This document shows, piece after piece, positions 11,179-22,494 of a stretch of 64,000 nucleotides of DNA. How positions within the stretch are numbered: position 1 is the stretch's first letter; each line of letters starts with the position of its first letter. A program made the translations under genes and the position numbers. The notes beneath the pieces were generated by a model. The model ran no database searches and had not been told where the DNA came from. It saw only the letters and a list, made by a program, of their open reading frames with translations. The stretch spans positions 124,001 through 188,000 of the forward strand of contig CP087212.1 in NCBI GenBank assembly GCA_020912385.1, read 5' to 3'. This stretch comes from Neofusicoccum parvum (Eukaryota > Ascomycota > Dothideomycetes > Botryosphaeriales > Botryosphaeriaceae).

Positions 11179-13934
11179 ATGCCAGACAACGGACGTTCTT
11201 CGAGGAGCCGTCGACACATCACCACTGCCTGCTGGCCCTGCCGAGACGACAAAATAAAGGTAACGTGATCTGCTTTACTAAGTTGCAAAGAGGGAGCTCA
11301 CGGGTTTTCTCTGACAGTGTGACGGAGCAACCCCGGAATGTCGACAGTGCGCGACCAAGAGTCGGGACTGCACGTACGCCGGAGTCGACAGGAGAAAGTA
11401 AGCCATTGCCGGTGCATTGCGCACCTACATGCAGCGCTCTCAACATGCGCGCATTCAACCGTCCCACACGACTGACTGCGCCAGACTGTCGCTTCGCAAG
11501 GCCGTCGAGGCATACACGCACCGTGTGAGACAGCTTGAGGCTTTCATTCGAGCCAATGACCTTGCAGTCCCTCCTACCGATCCAGAACACGGGGCAATTT
11601 TGGACCAGCTCTCGAGCCTGTACGCGCCCGCTCCGTCTCCTCTCAACCCGACACCGGAAAACATGCCCGAAGCGGTCTTCGATCGTCAACCGCGCCTCCT
11701 TCCGAATCTTCCGTCCGCTCTCAATATCTCCGCCGCTGAAACAGCAGAGAGTCCCCAAATCCCCGGCCTCGACCCTTTGCGACTTTCTTCTCCTTCACTA
11801 CGCGCCGCTCTACAGCCACCTGAGACTGCGAACGAAATCACTTTGCCGCAGATGCCCATAGAACTGGAACTTACGGACACGGTCTTGCCCCTTAATAATT
11901 GTGTAGATATTGACTGGATCTGGAATCATTCATCCATATTTGGAAGCGAGATGGATCTCGATCATCTTGGGACGTGGACACAGAGACCTGACGATCTACT
12001 GTCACATACCGACCTTCAATGCAGTTCCTCGGATCGCTCTCCACCGACACTGTTGGATGACGACTCGACGGACGACGAGGACCACTCGGCTGTGACGAAC
12101 CAGCTCTCTGCTCGCCTGGGATCACTCGTCTCAACTGAAGACGGCGAACGCCACTTCTACGGTGCAACCTCAAATCTCAACCTAGCACGAGGCAAGATGG
12201 TGTCTGTGTTGTACGTGAAACGCAACGAGAAGAGTAGAGAGGCGCATGCACGCTTGGAAGCTGCCGGGATTGATCAGGAAATAAGCAGCGACGTCGAGGA
12301 ACATCTCCTACAATCATTCTTCACGTGGCACAATCCAAGTCTGTATACGGTTGATCAGGATATATTTAGCCAAGCCCGCAAGGACTTTCACGAAGGCGAT
12401 CGCAGAACCACATTTTACTCTCCATTCCTGCTCAACGCCATGTAAAGCCACCCCAGCGATCGGACATATCGCAATGGAACTGACTCACTCTCAGGTGTGC
12501 GGTCGGCGCGGCATTCGAGACGCGCAAAACCCACGGTTTACCGACTCCTTTGTCTGAGTTCTTCGCAAGTCGAGCGACCACTCTGCTTGACATTGAACTT
12601 GAGTGCCCGCGCATCGCTACCGTTCAAGCGCTTGCAATCCTTAGTAGCCACGAGGCGGCATGGACTAGGGATACTCAAGGATGGCTCTTTAGTGGTTCGC
12701 TCTGCCCCAGCGAATATGCATAAGGTGCATATCAGATAGATAACGTTGACTGTGACCTCTAGGCATGGCGATGCGCCTCGCAATTGATTTTGGTCTACAT
12801 ATCAGCTCAAAGCCTGAGATTGAGACAGGAAACATGACAAAAGAGGAAGCAAGGGGCCGAAGTGTGGCATTCTGGGGCGCCTTTGCTACAGACCGGTAAG
12901 CCCCACTACGACAGAACATCTTAAATGCTCCAATCCAGACTGAAATTACCTTAGGATGTGGGGCCTCTACCTTGGAAGACCGTTCCACAATCTATCCCAA
13001 GCCGTATCCATGGAAACGCCCATATCCTTTTCGGAGCATGAGGAAAAATACTGGACGGAACGCATGTCGCAGGGCGAGGACGGGCCCCATAATGAGTTGT
13101 TAGATTATCAAGAGCTTTTAGTCGAGCAATGGGTCCAACTATCTAGGATTATGTCTCCTCTCGAGGGATCTTTGTATGTCATATGCTTGTGCGTATACAC
13201 GTGTTCTTTGGCTCATATGTGCAGGTACTTCCAAGCAGATGCGTCCAAACTGGAGCTGCAAAGGCTGGCGCAGGATACATGGCAGCTGCTACTCTCATGG
13301 AGACGCAACCTACCGAAGGAACTTGACCTAGATCTCGACACAGGTGTACCTGCAAAATGTGTACCACATGTTCTTGTTTTACAGTACGTTCTGAAACGCT
13401 CCGCATGATGGACATGTGCATCTAATTTCCATGAACAGCATGATATACGAGTACCTAGCCATTCTCCTGCATCGGCCGTTTGTTGCTAAACGCTACATTC
13501 AACCCAGGCCGTTGGTTGGGCAAGGTCACCAGCATGCGCGCGACATGTGCGTCAGGGCGGCATCCCGCATCTCCATTCTTTTGTCATGGTACGAAGAGCG
13601 TTACACTCTCGTCAAGATCAATATTCAGGCTGTGCAGATCACTTTCAGCGCCGCGCTGATCCTTGTCTACGCCACTGTATCGGAGAGCAATGTTCAGAGT
13701 CACCGACAGCTGACTGGCCATTTGGAGATGTGCTGCCGTGCACTGGCGGAGCTCGGTAATACCTTTAGCAACGCAACTCGAACGCTGGATGTCCTCCTGC
13801 ACGTCAAAAGGACATGGCAAGCCCGTCTTGTTGCAGCCTCTGCGGGATCCAAGCGCCGAGGACCTTCGTTCTTGACTGAAACGCGACCGAAACGACGCGT
13901 GAACTCGGATCTGGAAGCTCGCGCGTCAAGTTGA
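11179..13934 (+). CDS. Zn2Cys6 transcription factor with fungal_trans domain
   Basis: A DNA-binding regulator in about eight exons. Exon 1 (11179-11259) and exon 2 (11318-11397) splice to a complete zinc cluster, CWPCRDDKIKCDG...CRQC...CTY. Exon 3 starts at 11485 with the linker/coiled-coil KAVEAYTHRVRQLEAFI. The remaining exons (11485-12441, from 12495, around 12765-12897, from 12956, 13225-13383 and 13440-13934) carry the fungal-specific middle homology region, with MAMRLAIDFGLH, MWGLYLGRPF and MIYEYLAILLHRPF. Every inferred intron is GT-AG and keeps frame. ATG 11179 lies just before the zinc cluster. It sits between the transporter and polyol dehydrogenase and is the obvious candidate regulator of the left-block catabolic genes. 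Confidence 0.88.
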
Positions 13935-14004
13935 CTTATCTGTGAGGAGGAGGAAACGTCCGATATGCTATGGGGATCTTCATTCTCTTGGTCATACCTC
14001 AATG

Positions 14005-15385
14005 TCAATTTTCCACAACTACTTTCATTACCAACGCTCCGGAGTCATCGCTTGTACGCGCCGCCATTGCAAAGGCATCCGGCACACGTGAAAGACCCTC
14101 GAAAGAGTGTGTGACGAGGCTTCTGATGTCTAGGAGCGATTTGTCTTTGTTCATTGCCTCCATCATTCTGATACCCTGGGAGTAACAGTTTGCGTAGCGC
14201 CAGACACCTACAAGGTCCACTTCGCGCAATGCAGCGGCTGACATGGGTAATGTTTGAACAGGCGTACCCATGCCTACGCACAGGACCTTGCCACCGCCTC
14301 GAGTCGCCTACATATTCCAATTAACGCCGTCGGAACTCTCAAATAAACAAATTCAAGGTTCGTGTAGCTCACATATATGGCTGTTCTTACACAGCTTTCC
14401 GCACCCGTGCATTCAAAGGTCCTGGCAAACTTTTCGCCGCAATTTTTGGCTACCAGATCTGTGGCATCTTCTTTTGCAAATGATAGACCATCATCAATAC
14501 CAAGTGGTCTTCTCACTTGAAGAGATAACGCCTCATCAGCGAATCCTTTTTCAAGGGCGAAGTCAAGGCGGTTTTGCACGATGTCAGCCATGACGACTCG
14601 GCCGTATCCCAAGCTTTTCGCGGTGGCAGCACACAAAAGTCCGACTGCTCCGGCTCCGATCACTAAGCACGATGCTCGAGGCCTTGCGGCAGCCTTACGA
14701 ACCGCGTGAATGGCAACTGCCAATGGTTCAAGGAGGGCACCTTCGGTGTAGGAGAGGGAATCGGGCAGTCTAAAAATTCAATACTGATCAGCACTACCAT
14801 CCTGCGCTGCCTTTCGCTCCATGAAAGAAATCATTCGAAAATTATGCAAGTATCTCTTACTTATGGACCCATTTGGCTGGGTGGTTGAATCGCTCCTGAA
14901 GGGTGCCTTGGTAGTGCGGGAAAGCTGTCGCGCTGCTGCGGAATCTCATTTTCTCGCACACGTTATAAGCCCCTTCCAGGCACTCCTCGCACTTGTCGCA
15001 GGGCACACCGGCCTCAACTGCTACTCTGTCTCCCACTTTCAACCTATATTCCGCCTGAGCTTGAGTTCCAACGGCAACGACGATGCCAGCGCATTCGTGT
15101 CCTTGCGAAAGCGGCTCCTTAATGTCGATATTCCCGTTGCGAAAATGCATGTAGTAGTGGAGGTCGGAACCGCACAGTGTGGTTGCCTTCATGGCGATTT
15201 GGACTTCGTTGGTTAAAGGAGGACCGACTGGCCGCGACATCTATCGATTGTGAAGCAACAGTTAGTAGTGGATCAAACCTCGATTTGGAGAGATTTTCGA
15301 GGCCACGAACCAACCGCAAGTCTTTTGGTCCATACAGAACCTGAGCCTGGGCCTCATCGTTCGAGGCCGCTTCAACGAAATCCAT
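14005..15385 (-). CDS. zinc-dependent polyol (sorbitol/xylitol-type) dehydrogenase
   Basis: A medium-chain dehydrogenase of 384 residues. Exons 15385-15311, 15240-14861, 14769-14373 and 14307-14005 join in frame. The N-terminus (VLYGPKDLRL, then NEVQIAMKATTLCGSDLHYY), the catalytic zinc residues (CGSDLH, GHECAG), the four structural-zinc cysteines (PCDKCEECLEGAYNVCEKM) and the Rossmann motif VIGAGAVGLLCA are all present. An Asp at the end of the second Rossmann strand (MADI) suggests NAD preference. The first intron uses a weak GTTCGT donor; starting at ATG 15240 instead would lose the first strand. It oxidises polyols such as sorbitol, xylitol or arabinitol to ketoses and fits the adjacent sugar genes. 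Confidence 0.88.
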
Positions 15386-15856
15386 ACTGTATCTTGAGGA
15401 GATGTTATCGCAGCTGGCCGACGGAGTGGTACATTCAAAGTCTTGAAGGGCTTATTTTCTAAATCCGTGAAAGATGGTGCATGATCATCCGATTGCCACT
15501 CACCGGACTCTAAAATCCGGTCGGAATCGTCGCCAAATAAACGTAGTGACGCTTAATTCCCTGACGCATTGCAGGCAATATTCTCCTCCTGTATCCTCGA
15601 CCGGAGGTTAGTTATCACGCTCGGATAATTATTCCGTGTTTGCATTGCCTACAGAAGCATCGGTTGCAATAATTCCGATGGTTATTGCCGGGAGCTCGTG
15701 AAACCGGAATTCTGCGTCGCTGGGTTTAATCCTGTCCCGCTTCGAATTCGATAGTCCCTTGAAGCTATTAATGATCTTTCATCTCGGCAGTCATACAGAG
15801 CGCAGTGTCTCAGAACTACCCTTCGCTGTTTGTCTCACCGCAACAACATATTCGCA
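15386..15856. promoter_or_regulatory. divergent promoter region, polyol dehydrogenase and monooxygenase
   Basis: A 470-bp spacer between divergent start codons. It contains repeated TCCG/CGGA-like triplets (e.g. around 15500-15530 and 15600-15710), compatible with zinc-cluster binding half-sites but not proof of them. Confidence 0.3.
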
Positions 15857-17692
15857 ATGGGAATGAGCGCAATAATCATCGGTGCAGGCCCTTCGGGCAT
15901 CGCCATGGCCCATAAGCTAAAGTTCGAGCTCGGCTTTCATGATTTCACCATTTACGAGAAACTCGATGGGGTCGGTGGCACGTGGAGGACAAACACATAT
16001 CCCGGCTGGTACCGTTCATCTCCGAATCTGCAACCCCACATTCGTCTTGCTGATCACATTGAAGTGGATGCGACGTCCATTCTCAACTGTATTCATTCAG
16101 CTTCAACCTCAACCCCAATTGGTCTAAAGAGCTCGCGGATCAGGAGGAGATATTGCAGTACATTGAAGACACTGTGGACAAGTTCAATCTACGCGCCCAC
16201 ATCAATACGTCGGTTGAATGCCTTGGCGCTAGCTGGGTCTCCTCCAAAGAACAATGGGATATAAAATTCAAAGATCTCAAGACAGGCGTCGTCTTCAGTC
16301 GGAATGCCACGATCTTTGTCTCTGCAGTCGGAGGCATCTCCATTCCACGGGATGTAAGCTCATGAAACCTGAATGCATCCAACATTAGCCCATTGACGAA
16401 TTCTGTGCAGGTTCATTTTGAGGGTATGGAAGCCTTCAAAGGCCCCATTTTTCATACTGCTCGATGGAATCATGATGTAGACTACAGTGGAAAACGGGTT
16501 GTAAGTTCAATTAGACGCATGCCTGCTGTTTTAAATCTCATCTCATATGATCCAGGCTGTCATCGGAAGCGGCTGCAGCGCCGTCCAGGTAATCCCTTCA
16601 GTTTCCAGACATGCGGCTACCGTCAAGCAGTATGCCCGAAGCCCCCAATGGTATCACGATCGACCGAACCGCCGGTTCAGTACACTGGAAAAGCTCATGT
16701 TTGGTTACATACCCGGTCTGATGCGTCTCCGTCGTTGGAGCATTTTTTGGAACATCGACAGACAATCTTACTCTTACCGAGGCACGGAATCCGGAGTGAA
16801 GCAGCGACTATTAGAAGAAGAGCATGCACGCCAGTACATTTACAATAAAGCCCCTGAGAAGTATCACGATGTCCTGGTGCCCGATTTTGAGCTTGGGTGC
16901 AAGAGGAAAATCGCCGATCCTGATTACCTAGAGTCCTTGCACCGAAGCAACGTTGAGCTCATTCCTGAGGGTTTGCAGAGGATCACCGAGGACAGCATCG
17001 TTAGTTCCTCTGGTCGGGTTGACCAGTACGACATCATCGTGCTCGCAACTGGCTTCAAGGTCTCCCAATTTCTCACTCCCATGCAAATTATGGGCGCGAA
17101 CGGGACTCCTCTTGAGCAGCAGTGGAAAGAGTGCCGAGGCGCCCAGGCGTATCTTGGTACATTCGTCCACAACTTCCCAAATCTTGCCATTCTGTAAGTC
17201 CTCTGTCAGCAACAGATGAGATGCTTTGATAAACCATCTAATGAGCTGTTACACCTTAGCTTTGGCCCAAATACCTTCCCCGCCAACAACTCGGCTCTGT
17301 ACGCTTGTGAAGTACAAGTTGACTACGCCGCGAAGGCGCTTTTCAAGCCTTTGCTGGATAATCGAGCCTCGGTAATCGAGGTGAGAGAGGCCGTTGAGAA
17401 CCGCACGACCAACGAAATTCAGCTCAGGCTCCAAGGTAGTGTATTTTCTGGGAATTGTTCAAACTGGTATATCGGCGAGTTTGGACGAAACGTTGCATCT
17501 TGGCCAGGATTGGCCATCGAGTATTGGCTTGCCACTCGATCTCCTAATTGGGAAGCCTTTGACATGAAGGGAGGGAATAGAACCTGGCGTTTCAACACTA
17601 CGGCCAGATGGATTCGTGACCATAGGATTAGATGTATTATTGGCGTTACGATTCTCATGCTCTTCTGGCAGAGAGCCCATAGAGTAAAGTAG
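15857..17692 (+). CDS. Baeyer-Villiger-type flavin monooxygenase
   Basis: A class B flavoprotein monooxygenase of 533 residues in five exons: 15857-16008, 16065-16353, 16411-16500, 16556-17193 and 17260-17692. It has an FAD motif [14 protein letters not shown], the spliced YPGCGCDV segment, the BVMO fingerprint F-x-G-x-x-x-H-T-x-x-W ([11 protein letters not shown]), a second Rossmann motif VIGSGCSA for NADPH and ATGFK. The C-terminus ends with one hydrophobic helix ([12 protein letters not shown]), suggesting membrane anchoring. Such enzymes insert oxygen next to ketones to form esters or lactones. ATG 15857 is preferred over the upstream frame start because the FAD motif follows directly. 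It is the last intact gene before the transposon island. Confidence 0.9.
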
Positions 17693-17966
17693 ATCATGTC
17701 CATACCTTATAGTAATTGTTTTTCCCACTTTTCGAAATGATCGTTAAACAATAACTCTTCTAATTGTTACGAACGTAGTCCGCTTAGAAAGAATCCCCGA
17801 AGGACGAAGGAAGCGGGCGGTAGAGAACGCCGCCTCGGAAAGGCCCCACGTATAGTGATTACGTGTTACGAACCCTAGGGAACACGGGTTTTATAACCCC
17901 AAGGGTAGGAAGCCCGTACGGGAATTCTCGCCGTAAGGGCTAAAGAGCCTCGCGGGAAGCGGGTAG
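17693..17966. repeat. possible LTR-like debris
   Basis: After the monooxygenase stop, the sequence contains two TGTTACGAAC-like words about 100 bp apart (near 17766 and 17865) in a GC-rich stretch with no coding signal. This may be decayed LTR sequence, but no matching ends or target duplication could be confirmed. Confidence 0.25.
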
Positions 17967-18363
17967 TCGAAGCAGTCGGCGGGCCTGAGGGTCCGTTTGA
18001 TGTGTATGAGAAGCACGACGTGCCGGTGCTGCGGGAGGCATTCGGCGTCGCGTTCTGGCTGGCTGCGCTGGTGCACGGCACCTTCGTTGCGTACGGCGTG
18101 CTGGCGGGAATGCCGGCTGTCGGTTCTGACGTTTGCCAGTGGCGCTCGCTATCTTGTTGTGGGACCTGTACTCGGTGTAAGAGCTGCGCTGCGCGGGCTT
18201 CACCACGACCAAGGATGCCGTCGTCGCGGCCGTGGCGGTGGCTGTTGGACAGGTGTTGGTCGGGCCCGGAGCCGTGTATGCGGGACTATGGTGGTGGAGG
18301 GAGGGGCAGTGGGCGACGGAGGCGACATTGGAAAGGAGACCGGAGGATGATAAGGCGCAGTGA
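17967..18363 (+). pseudogene. relic of a multi-pass membrane domain (related to the C-terminus of the gene at 59134)
   Basis: Two reading frames give adjoining pieces of one membrane protein: DVPVLREAFGVAFWLAALVH, then, after a frame change near 18130, VALAILLWDLYS followed by a TAA, ELRCAGFTTTKDAV and VGPGAVYAGLWWWREG up to the TGA at 18361-18363. The same pattern (RRLFYFSFIISALGH, then LIWSLGSIRDL, then a last helix before WRE) ends the fused monooxygenase at 59134-61706. Compared with it, about 40 residues are missing between the two pieces, and there is a frameshift and an internal stop. It is clearly dead. Similarity was judged by eye. Confidence 0.6.
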
Positions 18364-18460
18364 GGGGTGTTCCTCTTACAGGAGGGAAGTATAGATGGGG
18401 CAATTACGTGTAGGTTTTATCCTGTTATTAGAACTTTTTTTTTTTCGCTTCGTTAGATAT

Positions 18461-19671
18461 TGTCGAACGGCGCGAGAAAATAAGACACCGCTGGTTTTCT
18501 CATTGTTGCTACTGAGGCCTGCTATATACGTGTAAGCCCCCCTCTCACTCCACTTGGATGAGCTTACACTGGCACATACAATCAGAAGCAAAAAGGGACC
18601 GGTAGCCACAATAGTTGAGAACACATGCAGGGACATCAAGATGATTGCTAGGGCCACACTGAATGCCAAGGGAGCTTCTGGCCCATCTAGGAGAACACTA
18701 CTAGGGAGAAAACTAGACTCCCTCCTCAGCAGCTGCCCCCCTGCAAGTCAAAAATTCCCAGAGCAAACCAGGCTTCGTACGGCAATCAGAGAGCTATGGA
18801 AGGAGAGGTGGACAAAGCAAACTAGACAGGAGAGGAGAAACAAGCCAGTAGCCCAGGGCGCATCCTGGAATCCAAAAATCAGGCAGCTCCACAGTGAACT
18901 CACCAAACCACAAAGCACTCTCCTCACCCTGCTGCGCACTGAACACATTGGCCTTGAAGACTTTCTCTCCAGGCGCAAGGTACCAGGCCACCCCAGCCCA
19001 GCCTGCCCATGTGGCTGGCACAGACAAACACCAAAGCACATCCTCCTGTTCTGCCCACACTTCCAAGAAGGCAGAGCACAGATGCTACAACTAGCAGAAA
19101 CCACAGACTACCACACCCTTCTGTCAACAAAGAAAGGGGTCCAAGCAGCAACAAAGTGGTTTCTACACCTAGGGCTGCTAAACCAATTTAGTCTGGCAAG
19201 AGAGATGGACCAGGAGGCCAAGGAGGTCCACCAGGAGAACTACCAGGAGAACCAGGATCTTGACCAGGAGGACCAGCACCAGGACATGGGAGAAAGAGAG
19301 AGCTAAGGTTAACACCTAGCTAATATAAGGCTGCTATAGTAGCTTCTACCGGTAAGCAGGAAAAACGGAATAAGAAGGGCAACCAACCCAAGAAGAAAGG
19401 AGGGGTTTTTCACCTGGGAGACCAGGTTTTCCCTCTCATGTAAAATATCGCAGATAGCCTACCCCGCATGGACCCGAAAGGGAGCTATATCGGGAAGAAA
19501 AATGAATTTATCTATCTATATACGTGTAATAATCGGATTTACGGAAATACGCATAACTGGGGCAAATGACTTGTGCTGGGGTAGGTGTATGGTGTAGTAA
19601 CTAGGCAAGTAGTAAAACGCGTGTGGAACAAGGAGGTAAAAACACGTGATTGCGGGCCAATGTGGTTGACA
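18461..19671 (+). repeat. solo LTR, family A, copy 1 (interrupted by a LINE)
   Basis: Begins TGTCGAACGGCGCGAGAAAA and ends TGATTGCGGGCCAATGTGGTTGACA-like (TG...CA ends). Removing the inserted LINE (18536-19515 plus one duplicated target) leaves about 217 bp. The same ends and internal words recur at 23181-23726, in the same orientation. No clean 5-bp duplication is seen here (left GATAT, right AGATG), so this copy may have recombined or decayed. No internal retroelement coding sequence accompanies it. Confidence 0.6.
18536..19515 (+). mobile_element. 5'-truncated LINE (Tad/I-like) with end of its reverse transcriptase ORF
   Basis: A 980-bp fragment flanked by a perfect 14-bp target duplication CTATATACGTGTAA (18522-18535 and 19516-19529). 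The open frame to 19306 carries the C-terminal tail of a non-LTR reverse transcriptase: LRTEHIGLEDFL followed by a zinc-knuckle-like CPCGW...PKHILLFCPH. After the stop, a 3' UTR runs to a short TATC repeat, the usual LINE tail form. The long 5' part with endonuclease and RT core is absent, as expected for target-primed reverse transcription that stopped early. The related minus-strand fragment at 23332-23665 shares this 3' UTR. Confidence 0.75.
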
Positions 19672-21283
19672 AGATGTCTCCAGAATTTCATATCCCGTTG
19701 CATGTTAGCGGGAGAACCCTTGAACATCGTCCCTACCAAACCGCAATTCCGACCATTGGCACCTAAACCGGTCTCCTCCCACGCCGAACTTTCCTCGGGA
19801 CAACTTGGACCTCTGCAGGGTACATCGGGTGCGGAGACCTCCCGAGATACCGCTATGGGTTCTATGCAGCCTGCTCTACAGCCATCAGTACCCCAAAGCT
19901 CTACGCCAGAACCGCTGTCGCAGCCGCTGCCACAAAGACCTGAGCAACAACCACCAGCATCCCCAAACCCCGCCGCATGGAATCCAGCATCTACACAGCC
20001 TCACGACAAGCCAAATAGAAAAAGAAAGCGAAGACATTATGCTTCCCCTACAGCAATCGCCAGCAACAGCACCGAGCAAAGTGTAACGGACAAAGATTCG
20101 AGGGCAGAATTGACGGACACCGAGTACGAAAGTGCCCCCTCGAGACGACGGAGAAATCCACCGCGTGCTCTAGAAGAACGCAGAGGAATTTTAAAGAAAA
20201 CAGTCACGATCGGTCGTCACAAAAAAGATACCTACTTTCAGGGCCTTGATATCTCGAGGATCGAGGATGCATTGGGCGTATTCTCATCAGATGGGTCGGG
20301 CGAAGCGCTGAAGATACCACCCCCAAAAAATTTAGCTCAGGTCACCCTGGCACCAGACCTTCAATCATCGACGTCAGAAGATGGCATGACGCTAGAAGAT
20401 CGGATGAGAAAACACATCGGTATCCTGAAATGTCTCGAGTCCAAATCAGAAGATACAAAGATGATCGCGGGCTTTTATGATCGGATACGGGTTCTTTTAG
20501 TCAAATTCGAGGTCGATATGCTTGCGTCTCGCAAGCCTACTGATTTATTATTGCCGCGAGGTGTTACACTCAAAGCATACGCAAAAATGAAGTTTGTAGA
20601 ATTATGGGGCCAGAGCAACGAATGGCTTAAAGAGAAACTCAGAGCGGCGGATAGACTCATAATCCTTCTGGAGGATCAACCACGGTATTTATCTGAGTTG
20701 TTGCATAACCAGACAACCAGGTAAGTCATTACGTATTCACTTGTGGACTTTAGTAACACGAAACAGATGGACCAGGTTGCGGAATGATGAAGCTCGAGCA
20801 GTAACCCGATATTTCCAGGAAACTGATGCTCGAAAAAGCCCGAACCATCTAGAAGAAAACTTCTTAATATGCGAACGGATAATTCAGAGTCTCTGTTCTC
20901 TAGGTTGGACGCTTCCAGAGATCGCTCAAAGCGGGCATAGCCTCCTTGAAGCCTTGGGCAAACACGTAGACTTGGAACGGATGCCGGAACAAGGAATTCG
21001 GAGGAAAAGCACTGAGAACTGGAGTTTTAATAGTGGTGAAGGGAGCATGATACCTTCTGGATCGAATCTCTATGGCTTGGAAGGTTCTTTCAGCTTCAAT
21101 CCCAACGACCACCCAGACGTTTCAGCCAACGGATATCCTTTGGCCGGCAGTCCCTTCAACTTCAATCCCAACGGTCTGCCGGACGTTTCAGCGGACGATT
21201 TATTTGGCGGCGTTGATCCCTTTGCCCTAGACCTCAACCATGTAACAAGCACGCATAATACAGAGGAAGGAAGGACATTGTGA
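19660..21283 (+). CDS. uncharacterised protein with basic stretches and a C-terminal tandem motif
   Basis: Two exons (19660-20720 and 20767-21283, GTAAGT...CAG intron) give about 525 residues. I do not recognise the family. The N-terminal third is Pro/Gln/Ser-rich and disordered-looking, with nuclear-localisation-like basic runs (NRKRKRRH, SRRRRNPP). The middle is helical and charged. The end has two copies of a motif of the form F-x-FNPN-x-x-PDVSA (around 21090-21200). The ATG at 19660 lies inside the end of LTR A copy 1, so the natural start may be 19702 or may have been replaced by the insertion. Presence of an intron and long open frames in repeat-rich DNA argue for a real gene. Confidence 0.5.
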
Positions 21284-21348
21284 AGCGATAATTTTAATCT
21301 GAAAGTATTAGACTTGTAGAAACAATACCAAAATCTACCGAATCCGTC

Positions 21349-21840
21349 TTATTCCTTAGGAGATCCTAACCATAGAAGAACGACGTCTGGTCGTATATGA
21401 GCAGACGAGTCCTTTAGCCAATACATATTTCCAACGACAAGCTCTTTGCTTGGTAGCTTTTCTGCAGAAAGCATAGGCTTCGTACCTTCCATTACACATA
21501 GTGGTATAATGACATCAAGACCATTTGGAGTGACTGTCTGAGGTTCCTTGAATCGGTATATGCTGCCGTGCAAGCGGCGTTGGAACTTACGAACAAGTCA
21601 GCTTTAGCTAAAGTCTAGGGATATGAGGTATGGTAGGGTAAGAACCTTGCATGACTTGACCAAGAGCTTGATTGCTGGTACAAGACTATCCAATTTCTCC
21701 TTGTTGGGCGTGTCCATAATCGCGCCTTCGATCCACCCCTGTTCGTTCGTCGACTTGACAGCTTCACACAGATTTTTGAGACTGTTTAGAGCTTCGGGCT
21801 CCAGTTCGGCGTGGTCCAGATGCTGCCTTTGTTCCTCCAT
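21349..21840 (-). CDS. small uncharacterised protein
   Basis: Two exons (21840-21646 and 21585-21349) splice in frame through a weak GTTCTT donor to 143 residues. The first exon is acidic and helical (LDHAELEPEALNSLKNL); the second is mixed beta-like and ends YWLKDSSAHIRPDVVLLWLG. No family was recognised, and no signal peptide or membrane helix is evident. It is convergent with the gene at 19660. It could be a lineage-specific gene or a fragment. Confidence 0.4.
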
Positions 21841-22047
21841 CGTGTTGTGTCGTTGGAGAGTTTAGTGAGGAAGGTGATATTTTCGTAACAGCGGGGCTGC
21901 CTCTCCAAGCACGAGACGGATTATTTATTATCCACTGTGGCCCGAGCATGAGAGCCGCACCACCCTCGGTTAGACTCGGGAACGGATCCATAGAATAGAT
22001 TAGATGATTCACAATTACAAGCTCGAACGTTTACAGTGCTCAATAAT

Positions 22048-22494
22048 TCAAGTATCCACGTACGCACGCTGGTACGCGTTTATGGTGAAGTAAGTGTGGA
22101 AGTCCACCCACGTGCACTCTTTCAGCTCGTTGGCAATCTCGTCCAATGCGGCTTGGGCGTCCTCGGGCATCTACTACTGCATGAGATGGACCTTTAGCTG
22201 CTGTATCTGAGCAGTGGACTGCTCTCCGCAGATCCAGCCGGAGCTGCCGACCCTCGAGAGTTCGGTATGGATTGCCGGCATGCCCGGATTCGCTGTTTGT
22301 ACGGGGCACCATGAAGCGGTCAAGCCGCGTTGGTGCGACGGCGCTACTGCCGCGGCCTTCTTCAACAGAGCACCTTGCGCGCGGATATCGCCCCATTCCA
22401 GCAGCCACTGGAAATTAATGTACTTGCGTACCATATCGGTGAGCTCCGTCCTGCTCTGTGCGAGTTCCTCGTATTTCCAACCGCACGAAATCAT
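22048..22494 (-). pseudogene. uncharacterised ORF interrupted by two consecutive stops
   Basis: From ATG 22494, 106 codons end with two adjacent TAG codons (about 22171-22176), immediately followed in the same frame by a further 40 codons to a TGA at 22048-22050. The downstream segment (PEDAQAALDEIANELKEC) looks like ordinary protein sequence, so the doublet probably interrupts a formerly longer protein of about 150 residues. No family recognised. A tiny intron there would be too short. Alternatively the downstream frame is chance. Confidence 0.35.
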
